From DATCJU01 sp036562635 (GTDB lineage: Bacteria; Actinomycetota; Actinomycetes; Mycobacteriales; Pseudonocardiaceae), in NCBI GenBank assembly GCA_036562635.1, contig DATCJU010000024.1, forward strand, positions 1 to 64,000: a DNA stretch of 64,000 nucleotides, read 5' to 3'. The notes under the pieces are model-generated. The model was not told the origin of the DNA. It saw nothing but the letters and a program-made list of their open reading frames with translations, and did no database searches. Both the position numbers and the translations under genes were made by a program. Position 1 is the stretch's first letter. Every line of letters begins with the position of its first letter. Shown here one piece after another: positions 35,437 to 43,032 of this stretch.

Positions 35437-36180
35437 GTGCTGGTGCTGCTGCCCCCGTCGGAGACGAAGGCTGTCGGTGGTGACGGTCCCGCGCTGGACC
35501 TCGACGCCCTGTCCAATCCCGAACTGGGACCGGTACGGGCCAAACTGCTGGACGCCCTGATCGACCTGGCGTCCGACGTCCCGACGAGCCTGGCCGCGCT
35601 GGGGCTGTCCGAGCGGCAGCGGGCCGAGGTGACGCGCAACGCCGAGCTCCGCACCTCACCGACCACTCCGGCGCTGCGCCGCTACACCGGGGTGCTCTAC
35701 GACGCGCTCGACGTGGCCTCGATGAGCCCGGCCGAGCAGGCGCGGGCCGAGCGACGGCTGGCGGTGGCCTCGGCGTTGTTCGGCCTGGTGCGGGGTGGTG
35801 ACCGGATCCCGGCGTACCGGCTCTCGGCGGGCAGCTCGCTGCCCGGGTTCCCCCCGCTGCGCCAGGTGTGGCGGCCGGTGTTGGAGCCGGTGCTGTCCGG
35901 GGTGGACGAGTTGGTGGTGGATCTGCGTTCGGGCGCGTACGCGGCGCTGGCGCGGGTCCCGGGTGCGGTGACGGTCCGTGTGGTGGCCGAGGACCCGTCC
36001 GGGCGACGCACGGTGGTCAGTCACCACAACAAGGCGCACAAGGGCAGGTTGGCCCGGGTGCTGGCCACGGCCGAGGACGAGCCGTCCGACACGGCGGGAG
36101 TGGTGCGGCTGGCCGCCCGGGCCGGACTTCGGCTGGAGCCGACCGGGGACCGCACGCTCGACCTGGTGGTCTCCGGCTGA
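35437..36180 (+). CDS. yaaA: YaaA-like (DUF328) peroxide-stress protein
   Basis: 247 residues. MLVLLPPSETKAVGGDG is the family N-terminus. The conserved core YTGVLYDALD, SALFGLVRGGDRIPAYRLS and HHNKAHKGRLARVL is complete. E. coli YaaA limits free iron and oxidative DNA damage; the fold binds DNA. It is divergent from the HelD gene with 216 bases between. The GTG at 35437 is used. Confidence 0.92.
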   Translation: MLVLLPPSETKAVGGDGPALDLDALSNPELGPVRAKLLDALIDLASDVPTSLAALGLSERQRAEVTRNAELRTSPTTPALRRYTGVLYDALDVASMSPAEQARAERRLAVASALFGLVRGGDRIPAYRLSAGSSLPGFPPLRQVWRPVLEPVLSGVDELVVDLRSGAYAALARVPGAVTVRVVAEDPSGRRTVVSHHNKAHKGRLARVLATAEDEPSDTAGVVRLAARAGLRLEPTGDRTLDLVVSG

Positions 36181-36193
36181 CCGCCGTACCAGG

Positions 36194-36220
36194 GCACCGG
36201 GAACCGGACGGCCCCGGTGC
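36194..36220 (+). terminator. Possible weak hairpin after yaaA
   Basis: An 8-bp stem GCACCGGG / CCCGGTGC with an 11-base loop starts 14 bases past the yaaA stop. Weaker than the other hairpins in the window. Confidence 0.35.
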
Positions 36221-36384
36221 GGAAACCGCTTGCCCCGGCGCACGAGGTGGTGCCAGCCTGACGTCACCGTGTGACGGAGCCGGCACCTCGTCGGCGGTCC
36301 GGAAGGGGGGATGCCCCGTGATCGAGGTCACCATGCCCTGTTCCACCCGGCCTCTACCCCTCCGCCTTCGAGGAGACCGCCAGC

Positions 36385-37343
36385 GTGCACAGGTACCGCC
36401 ACGACTTCGACTCCCATGCCGATGACGACGCCTTCCTCGATCGTCGGACACGCCGTCGGCGACGTTCCGACAACACCGTCCGTCGCCGCGGGCGGCTGAC
36501 CGAGGAGGAGCGCAGGCGACTGGAACTGCGACGTCGGGACGAGCTCGACACCGCCGACCCGCCCCCGAGGGGGACCGCTGGTCCACCTGGGGCGACGGTG
36601 ACCAGGGGCCCAAGCCCCGACCGCCGTGGCTGATCACCGAACGGGCCGCGGTGGACCACGAGCGCGGGGTGCTCAAGACCGGCAAGGAAGCCGACGTGCA
36701 CCTGGTGGAACGGGTGCTGCCCGGGTCGGGGCGCTCCTGCCTGTTGGCCGCCAAACGCTACCGGGGCAGCGACCACCGGTTGTTCCACCGCGACGCCGGT
36801 TACCTGGAGGGACGACGGGTGCGTCGTTCCCGGGAGATGCGGGCGCTCGCCGGTCGCACCGCCTTCGGTCGCAACCTGCTCGCCGAGCAGTGGGCGGTCG
36901 CCGAGTTCACCGCCCTGTCCCGGTTGTGGTCGCTGGGTGCCGCCGTGCCCTATCCGGCGCAGCGGGTGGGCACCGAGCTGCTGCTGGAGTTCATCGGTTC
37001 GCCGGACGGCCGCCCGGCGCCCCGCCTCGCACAGGTGTACCCCGACTCCGCCCAGCTGCGTTCCCTGTGGCACCAGCTCCTGGACACCCTGCTGCTGCTC
37101 GCCGAGAACGGTCTGACCCACGGCGACCTGTCGCCGTACAACATGCTGGTGCACGAGGAGCGGCTGGTGCTCATCGACCTGCCGCAGGTGGTCGATCTGG
37201 TGGCCAATCCGCGGGGCCGGGAGTTCCTGGAGCGGGACGTGTACCACGCCTGCCGCTGGTTCGCCGCCCGCGGACTCGATCCGCGGACGTGTGACCCTGC
37301 TGACGTCAGTGTGCTGCTGCTGGATCACGCCGGGCTGCGTTGA
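36385..37343 (+). pseudogene. RIO1-type serine/threonine kinase, reading frame broken by a -1 shift
   Basis: Two overlapping frames together spell one RIO protein. The N-terminal part starts at the GTG at 36385 behind GAGGAGA and runs Arg/Glu-rich through LELRRRDELDTADPP, then stops at 36633 in that frame. The kinase continues one base back in another frame: DRWSTWGDG, PWLITERAAVDHERGVL, then GKEADVHLVE, the ATP-Lys in LLAAKRYRG, catalytic HGDLSPYNML and LIDLPQVVDLV. Adding one C to the C5 run at 36562-36566 would join them into about 319 codons. A GTG at 36651 could start a 230-residue kinase lacking the N-terminal part. Either a real frameshift or a homopolymer error; the kinase body is otherwise undamaged. 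Confidence 0.75.
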
Positions 37344-37598
37344 CCAGGGCACACGCCGTCCGCGGCAGGGCGGTGTCGGGTCGGACGGGTCCGGGTGCGG
37401 GCTCCTCCCGGTGGACGCGGTCGTCGTCTCGACTACGGTTGGGGGACGCCGGGATGCGGTGGGCCGGGCCGGACGCCCCGCCGACCCCCGGTGTTCCGAC
37501 ATCAGCGCGCGACCCTGCGCCCGGGCTCGTCCCTGTGATCACCGCTGCGCCTCCGCGGTGCCTCTCCGAGACGTGCCTCGCGTCCGGAGAGGACAGCC

Positions 37599-39248
37599 TT
37601 GACGACGACCCACGACTTCGCGACCCCCCGTCCCCGACGTGCCCCGCGGCACCGCCGGAGCCGCTCCGCCACCGACGGGGCCGGTCTTCTGTCGACGACC
37701 GACCCGACGGAGGTGTTCGACGAGAACCGGGCGGGCACCGCACCGACCACGGTGGACACCTCCTTCGCCGCGCTCGGTCTGCCCGACGTCCTGGTCGGCG
37801 TGCTCGCCGAACAGGGCATCACCACGCCGTTCCCCATCCAGGCCGCAACCGTTCCCGACGCGTTGGCCGGTCGGGACGTGCTGGGGCGTGGGCGGACCGG
37901 CTCCGGCAAGACCCTGGCGTTCGGTCTGCCCCTGCTGGCCCGTCTGGCCGGGCACCGCAGTGCCCCGCTGCGCCCCCGGGCCCTGGTGCTGGTGCCGACC
38001 CGGGAGCTGGCCATGCAGGTCGCCGACGCGCTCCGCCCGTTCGCCGTGGCGCTGGGCCTGTTCTGCCGCACCGTGGTCGGCGGTACCTCGTTCCCGAAGC
38101 AGGCCGAGGCACTGCGCCGCGGGGTGGACCTGGTCATCGCCACCCCCGGTCGACTGCTCGACCACACCCGCCAGGGCACCTGCGTGCTGGACGCGGTCGA
38201 GGCGGCCGCGCTGGACGAGGCCGACCACATGGCCGATCTCGGTTTCCTGCCGGACGTGCGTGCCCTGCTCGACCAGCTTCCGCCCGGGCAGCGACTGCTG
38301 TTCTCCGCCACCCTCGACGGCGAGGTGGACACCCTGGTCCGGACCTACCTCACCGACCCGGTCGCCCACTCGGTCGCACCGCCGGCCGGGTCGGTGCCCA
38401 CCATGGAGCACCACCTGCTGCTGGTCCGCCCGGCGGAGAAGGACGAGGTGACCACCCGGATCGCCGCCAGGGCGGGCCGCACCATCCTGTTCGCCCGGAC
38501 CCAGCACGCGGTGGACGAGCTGGCCCGGAAACTGCGTGCGGTCGGGGTGCGGGCGGGCGCGCTGCACGGCGGCAAGTCGCAGGGACTGCGCACCCGGACC
38601 CTGGCCGAGTTCCGTGAGGGTCGCACCACCGTGCTGGTGGCCACCGACGTGGCGGCCCGCGGCATCCACGTGGACGGCATCGACCTCGTGGTGCACCTGG
38701 AACCGCCCAGGGACCCCAAGGACTACCTGCACCGCGCCGGCCGTACCGCCCGGGCCGGTCGGAACGGCACCGTGGTCACCCTGGTGCTGCCCCGGCAGCG
38801 GCGCATGGCCGAGGCGGTCACCCGCAAGGCGGGGGTGCGGGTGGAGAGCACCCGGGTCGGGCCGGAGGACGTGGCATTGACCCGGCTCACCGGGGCACGT
38901 GAGCCCAGTGGGGTGCCCGTGGTGGACGAACCACGACGCCCCCGGCGGCGAAACGGGGATCGCCCCGAGGCCCGGGCGCGGCGCGAGCGGGTTTTCCGGT
39001 CCGGGCGTCGCCCCCGTTCCGAGTCCGGCGATCCGGAGACGCGCCACGCCTCGGGCGGGCGTCGACGGTCCGACAGCTCGTCCCCGGAGGCGCCGGGACA
39101 CTCACGCTCCGGGGAGCGTCGGCGTGAGGGTTCCGGCGGCCACGGCGGATCCTCCGACGGTCGGCGCCGCGGATTCGTCCCGCCCCGGAGCTCGGGCGAC
39201 CGTCCCCGGTACGACGGTCGACGGAAGTCCCGGCACGTCGTCACCTGA
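37599..39248 (+). CDS. DEAD-box RNA helicase
   Basis: 549 residues from the TTG at 37599, which follows GGAGAGGA. Helicase motifs are complete: Q motif (FPIQAATVP), motif I GRTGSGKT (about 98-105), Ia PTRELA, motif II DEAD (about 206), III SAT, then the C-terminal RecA domain with ATDVAARGIHVDGID and HRAGRTARAGR. The last 120 residues are Arg/Ser/Gly-rich and likely disordered RNA-binding tail. It is likely a cold-shock or ribosome-assembly helicase. The 255 bases upstream hold no other gene. Confidence 0.93.
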   Translation: MTTTHDFATPRPRRAPRHRRSRSATDGAGLLSTTDPTEVFDENRAGTAPTTVDTSFAALGLPDVLVGVLAEQGITTPFPIQAATVPDALAGRDVLGRGRTGSGKTLAFGLPLLARLAGHRSAPLRPRALVLVPTRELAMQVADALRPFAVALGLFCRTVVGGTSFPKQAEALRRGVDLVIATPGRLLDHTRQGTCVLDAVEAAALDEADHMADLGFLPDVRALLDQLPPGQRLLFSATLDGEVDTLVRTYLTDPVAHSVAPPAGSVPTMEHHLLLVRPAEKDEVTTRIAARAGRTILFARTQHAVDELARKLRAVGVRAGALHGGKSQGLRTRTLAEFREGRTTVLVATDVAARGIHVDGIDLVVHLEPPRDPKDYLHRAGRTARAGRNGTVVTLVLPRQRRMAEAVTRKAGVRVESTRVGPEDVALTRLTGAREPSGVPVVDEPRRPRRRNGDRPEARARRERVFRSGRRPRSESGDPETRHASGGRRRSDSSSPEAPGHSRSGERRREGSGGHGGSSDGRRRGFVPPRSSGDRPRYDGRRKSRHVVT

Positions 39249-39310
39249 GCACCCCAGCGTCCGCACCGCCCGTCACGCGGGTGATCGGATGCTGTGTTCG
39301 ACGGGATCGG

Positions 39311-40390
39311 TCACCGAGCCCGGTCTCTTGTCCACAGGGCTCGGACGTGGTGTGCGACCGGGGCGTGGTCGTCGGTTCCCGGCACCGGTGCCGGATGGGG
39401 GTGCACATGTGCGTGCACCAGGTGGGGCATACCGTGCAACAGCCGGTGCTCCACCTCGTGCGCGAGACGGTGCGCCTGCACCAGACTGGCGTCCCGGTCC
39501 ACCACGATGGTCAGCTCGGCGAACTGCCCGTGCCCCGACCAACGCAACCGGACCTGTTCGACGTCGAGCACCCCGGGAGTGGCCGCGGCGAGCGTCCGAG
39601 CGGTTCGAAGTGCCTCCGGTTCGACCGCGTCCAGGAGGCGGCCGAACACCTGACGCCCGGCACCGACCAGGACCGCGACGATCGCCGCCGTCACCCCGAG
39701 CCCGGTCACCGGGTCCACCCAGTGCCAGCCGAGTGCGCTCCCGCCCGCGGCGATCAGGACGGCCAGCGAGGTGAGCCCGTCGGCCCGCGCGTGCAGACCG
39801 TCGACGACCAGGGCCGCCGAGCCGATCCGGTGGCCGACCCGGATCCGCCACCGCGCCACCGCCTCGTTACCCACGAACCCGACCAGGGCGGCGACGGCCA
39901 CCGCCCAGGTGTGCTGCACCTGGGCGGGGTCGATCAGGCGCTGCACCGACTCCGCCCCGGCGAGCAGCACGGACACCGCGATCAGGACCACGACCGCCAG
40001 CCCGGCCAGGTCCTCGGCCCGGCCGAAGCCGTAGGGGAACCGTGGGGTCGGAGCGCGACGACCGAGGAGGAAGGCGACGGCGATCGGGAGCGCGGACAGC
40101 GCGTCCGCCACGTTGTGCAGGCCGTCCGACAGCAGGGCCGCCGAGCCGGTGCCCGCCACCACGGCCAGTTGCAACGCCGCGGTGAGCAGCAGCGCCGCGA
40201 ACGAGCCCCACAGGGTGCGCATCCCCTCCCGACTGGCCACCAGGTGGTCGTCCACCGCATCGGCCAAGTCGTGGGAGTGCGGTACCAGCAGGTGCCGCAG
40301 ACGGGCACCCCACCGAACACCACGGCCATGGCCGTGACCATGCCCGTGGCCGTGGCCGTGCCCGCCCGGCTCCGCTCGCCGCTCGTTCAT
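39311..40390 (-). CDS. Cation diffusion facilitator (zinc/divalent metal) exporter
   Basis: 359 residues from the ATG at 40390. A His-Gly repeat (residues 11-22) at the cytoplasmic N-terminus can bind metal. Six transmembrane helices follow; the two metal-site motifs appear as LLSDGLHNVADALSALP (TM2) and VVDGLHARADGLTSL (TM5), each with the HxxxD pair. The C-terminal ferredoxin-like domain (VLDVEQVRLRWSGHGQFAELTIVVDRD) ends in a His-rich tail. It likely removes Zn(II), Co(II) or Cd(II). The C-terminus converges on the helicase gene. Confidence 0.92.
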   Translation of the reverse strand: MNERRAEPGGHGHGHGHGHGHGRGVRWGARLRHLLVPHSHDLADAVDDHLVASREGMRTLWGSFAALLLTAALQLAVVAGTGSAALLSDGLHNVADALSALPIAVAFLLGRRAPTPRFPYGFGRAEDLAGLAVVVLIAVSVLLAGAESVQRLIDPAQVQHTWAVAVAALVGFVGNEAVARWRIRVGHRIGSAALVVDGLHARADGLTSLAVLIAAGGSALGWHWVDPVTGLGVTAAIVAVLVGAGRQVFGRLLDAVEPEALRTARTLAAATPGVLDVEQVRLRWSGHGQFAELTIVVDRDASLVQAHRLAHEVEHRLLHGMPHLVHAHVHPHPAPVPGTDDHAPVAHHVRALWTRDRAR

Positions 40391-40408
40391 GGAGGCAGCG
40401 TAGGGCAG

Positions 40409-40440
40409 ATTGTCCGATGTGGACTCAATGCGAACATGTT
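40409..40440 (-). promoter_or_regulatory. Candidate metal-responsive operator before the CDF exporter
   Basis: An imperfect inverted repeat ATTGTCC-N5-GGACtCAAT (40409-40429) is followed by the palindrome AACATGTT (40433-40440), 19 to 50 bases upstream of the CDF start. ArsR/SmtB-type repressors favour ATTG/CAAT arms. No regulator gene is adjacent. The region is also less GC-rich, as expected of a promoter. Confidence 0.35.
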
Positions 40441-40496
40441 GCCGGTGCAGGTCACTGGCTGGTGCAAGACGGTCGCGGTTGCCGACCGCGCCCGGC

Positions 40497-40838
40497 TCAC
40501 TCCAGGATCTCGATCCTGGCGTCCAACACCCTGGTCTTGCAGCCGAGGGTGACCATGGCGTAGCTGTTGAACAGCACACTGCGCCCGCTCACTCGCTCGC
40601 CCTGGTTCTCGCACTCCACCCGGAGCCGGAACGTACCCGTCCCCCGACACCAGCCCGACGCGTAACGCCCCTCCACGCTGGTCCCGCACTCCAGGTGCGG
40701 TTCCGCGATCGCGTCCGAGAACGAGATCGGAGAGGCCGCGGCCGGAGCCACCAACCAGGAACCGGCGAGCAGAGCAGCACCACCCAGGGCCGCCGCCAGG
40801 CGCATCCTGCGGCCCGACACCCGCATTCCCGGCGTCAT
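40497..40838 (-). CDS. Small secreted protein with two probable disulphides
   Basis: 113 residues from the ATG at 40838, which is preceded by AAAGGAG at ideal spacing. A signal peptide (about residues 1-36, basic start, hydrophobic core, cleavage near APAAA-SP) is followed by a 77-residue mature domain with four Cys (LECGTS, GWCRG, VECEN, LGCKT). The mature part is beta-rich. I do not recognise the family; small secreted four-Cys beta proteins are common in actinomycetes. The gene stands alone between cobJ-cbiG and the CDF exporter. Confidence 0.7.
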   Translation of the reverse strand: MTPGMRVSGRRMRLAAALGGAALLAGSWLVAPAAASPISFSDAIAEPHLECGTSVEGRYASGWCRGTGTFRLRVECENQGERVSGRSVLFNSYAMVTLGCKTRVLDARIEILE

Positions 40839-41106
40839 CGTCCGCTCCTTTCCTGCCGATGAGTGGGCCTTCGACCCCACCAGACCAGAAACCAGCGGTC
40901 GACCTCGGACGATTGCCGGGTCGTGGGCGTGTCGTGCTCCCGATCGACGGACAGGCCGGTCACGCCCGGCAGCCGGGCCCGACGCACCCGACACCGCCCA
41001 GGTACCGCACACCAGGCACGGCCGGCGGCGAGGGCAACCACCGCGGACCTCGGCGGGATCCGGGCGAGGAACGGTCACCCGTCGGACGCTCGGACGTGCG
41101 GCGCAC

Positions 41107-42858
41107 TCAGCCGGACATCCACCGGTACCCCCGTGGGGTGACCATCCGTCCGGCGACCGTGCGGGTCTGCGAGGACCCCACCACCACCGTGACCGGTGCG
41201 TCCACCTCGGTCGGGTCGAACACGCCGATCGGCGCGCACCAGGCCTGTCGCCTCCCCTCGGGGTCCTGGCACACCACCCCCACGGGCGTGCCTGCCGGCC
41301 GGCGTTCCCGCAGCAGCTCCAGGGCACGGCCGAGCCGCCGCTCCCACCCGTGGGGGCGGATGTCACCGAAACACACCACCAGGTCCGCCTCCGCGGCAGC
41401 CCGCACCCGTCGTTCCACGATCTCCCACGGGGTGTGCGGATCCGACAGGTCGATCACGACGTGGTCGTGGCCCAGCGGGGCGCCCAACAGTGCCGCGGCG
41501 GCCAGGGCCGCGGTAACCCCGGGCACCCCCACCACCTCGATGTCCGGCCCCGCCTGTTCCAGCACCGAGCCGGCCACGGTGTAGCCACCGACGTCACCGG
41601 GCCCCACCAGCGCCACGGCGGCGCCCGCCGCAGCCAGCCGCACGGCCCGGAGCGCCCTGGCCTCCTCCCCTCCCGAACCACAGACCTCCACCCGGGTACC
41701 GGGGCGCAGCAGATGCCGGACCTGGGCGATGTGGTGGTCCAGTCCGACCACCACCGCGGCCCGGCGCAGCTCGGTCTCCGCCCGCGGAGTGCGCAGGTCC
41801 TCGGCTCCCGGGCCCAACCCGACCAGGGCGAGCCGGCCACGCGGGCGGATCCGCGCCACCGCCACGGCGACCTCGTCCCGCACGACCGGTGGGACCACCA
41901 GCTCCACCGGGGCTCCCCCGCCCAGTTCGCGGGCGGTACGCAGCGCCGTGGCCTCGGCCACGCCGAGCCTTCCCGTTCCCGTCCGCACCACCCGACCGGG
42001 ATCGAGCCCTTCCGCCCGGGCCAGCTCCGCCATGGGGTGGACGAGCAGCTCCGAGGGTTCCACCCCGGCGCGGCCGTACCAGAACCCGTGGTCGTGGACC
42101 GCCTGCCGGACCCCCGGTTCGTCGGCTCTGAGGTCCACCGTGGCGAACGCCCGCACGGCACGTGGGTCGACACCGTGCTTGTCGACCAGCTCGGCCAGTG
42201 CCGCGTTCACCGCGTCGGCCGACACCCCGCGCCCCGGGTCCACGCCGACCACCAGGGTCGGTGGCACCAGACGCAGCACCGGCTCGGGATGACGCCGCTC
42301 CGGCAGGTGGTCGTCGATCACGATCCGCCAGGCGGGGTCCTCGACACCCGGGGAGACGTTGGCTGGCAGGGGCGGCAGCGGGAAGTGCAGCGGGTTGTCT
42401 AGGCGTACGGGTTCACCACCCAGCACCGCCGCCCCGCAGGAGGCCAGGTCGCCGTCGACCACGGCGTCCACCGCCTCGACCAGTTCGTCCAGCGAGGTCG
42501 TTCCCCCGGATTCCGGGGCGGTGCCGACCACCGGGGTGCAGCCCAGCCAGGCAGCGATGCGCTCGGCGAGCGGATTCGTGTCCCCGGTGGATCTGCCGGC
42601 CAGCACGACGACGAGCCGCTGCGCCTCGTCCACGCAGACCACGCCCGGATCGGTGTGTTCGTCCCGCAACAGCGACGCGGCCAGCCGCACCGTGGCGTCG
42701 GCGGGCAGGAGGAACACCGCCGTGTCGAGCCGCGGCCACAGCCGGTGCAGTGCCGGAACGAGCGGCCCGTCGGGAACCACCGCCGCCGGCCCGAGATGCC
42801 CGGCCAGGTCCCGTGCGGTCCGGCGACCGGCAGCGGTGGCCGCGAACAGTCCGATCAC
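41107..42858 (-). CDS. cobJ: CbiG-CobJ fusion: cobalamin ring contraction and C17 methylation
   Basis: 583 residues. The first about 335 match CbiG in three parts: N-terminal (IGLFAATAAGRRTARDLAGHLG, DEHTDPGVVCVDEA), middle, and C-terminal (VVGVDPGRGVSADAVNAALAELVDKHG). The rest is a CobJ precorrin-3B C17-methyltransferase with SAM-binding LVGLGPGAEDLRTPRA, ALVGPGDVGGYTVAGSV and VVGVPGVTAALAAAALLGAPLGHD. The loop that in classic CbiG reads GGHxGGAN is altered to AGRSTGDTN, so the lactone-hydrolase half may be weak or non-catalytic. The GTG at 42858 overlaps the stop of a 52-codon frame, which suggests translational coupling. It belongs with cobM just upstream. Confidence 0.88.
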   Translation of the reverse strand: MIGLFAATAAGRRTARDLAGHLGPAAVVPDGPLVPALHRLWPRLDTAVFLLPADATVRLAASLLRDEHTDPGVVCVDEAQRLVVVLAGRSTGDTNPLAERIAAWLGCTPVVGTAPESGGTTSLDELVEAVDAVVDGDLASCGAAVLGGEPVRLDNPLHFPLPPLPANVSPGVEDPAWRIVIDDHLPERRHPEPVLRLVPPTLVVGVDPGRGVSADAVNAALAELVDKHGVDPRAVRAFATVDLRADEPGVRQAVHDHGFWYGRAGVEPSELLVHPMAELARAEGLDPGRVVRTGTGRLGVAEATALRTARELGGGAPVELVVPPVVRDEVAVAVARIRPRGRLALVGLGPGAEDLRTPRAETELRRAAVVVGLDHHIAQVRHLLRPGTRVEVCGSGGEEARALRAVRLAAAGAAVALVGPGDVGGYTVAGSVLEQAGPDIEVVGVPGVTAALAAAALLGAPLGHDHVVIDLSDPHTPWEIVERRVRAAAEADLVVCFGDIRPHGWERRLGRALELLRERRPAGTPVGVVCQDPEGRRQAWCAPIGVFDPTEVDAPVTVVVGSSQTRTVAGRMVTPRGYRWMSG

Positions 42859-43013
42859 GACGGGGGTTCTCCCTTCCGGACGCCCACGGCGACGGCACGG
42901 GACCGGCAGGTCCCGTTCACCGCACGCCCGACGCCCACCCCCGGGCCCGACACCCGGACGAACACGACGTCCGAGCGGAGCGGGCCCGGGACACGTGGCG
43001 GTGACTCGGTCAT
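42855..43013 (-). CDS. Possible 52-residue coupling ORF between cobM and cbiG-cobJ
   Basis: An ATG at 43013, 19 bases past the cobM stop, opens a 52-codon frame whose TGA overlaps the GTG start of the cbiG-cobJ fusion (GTGA). The product is Val/Gly/Arg-rich with no recognisable domain. The ribosome site is weak (GGGCACCAG). Either a real small protein, a leader ORF that couples translation, or chance in GC-rich DNA. Confidence 0.35.
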   Translation of the reverse strand: MTESPPRVPGPLRSDVVFVRVSGPGVGVGRAVNGTCRSRAVAVGVRKGEPPS

Positions 43014-43032
43014 CTGGTGCCCGCGGCCCGGA

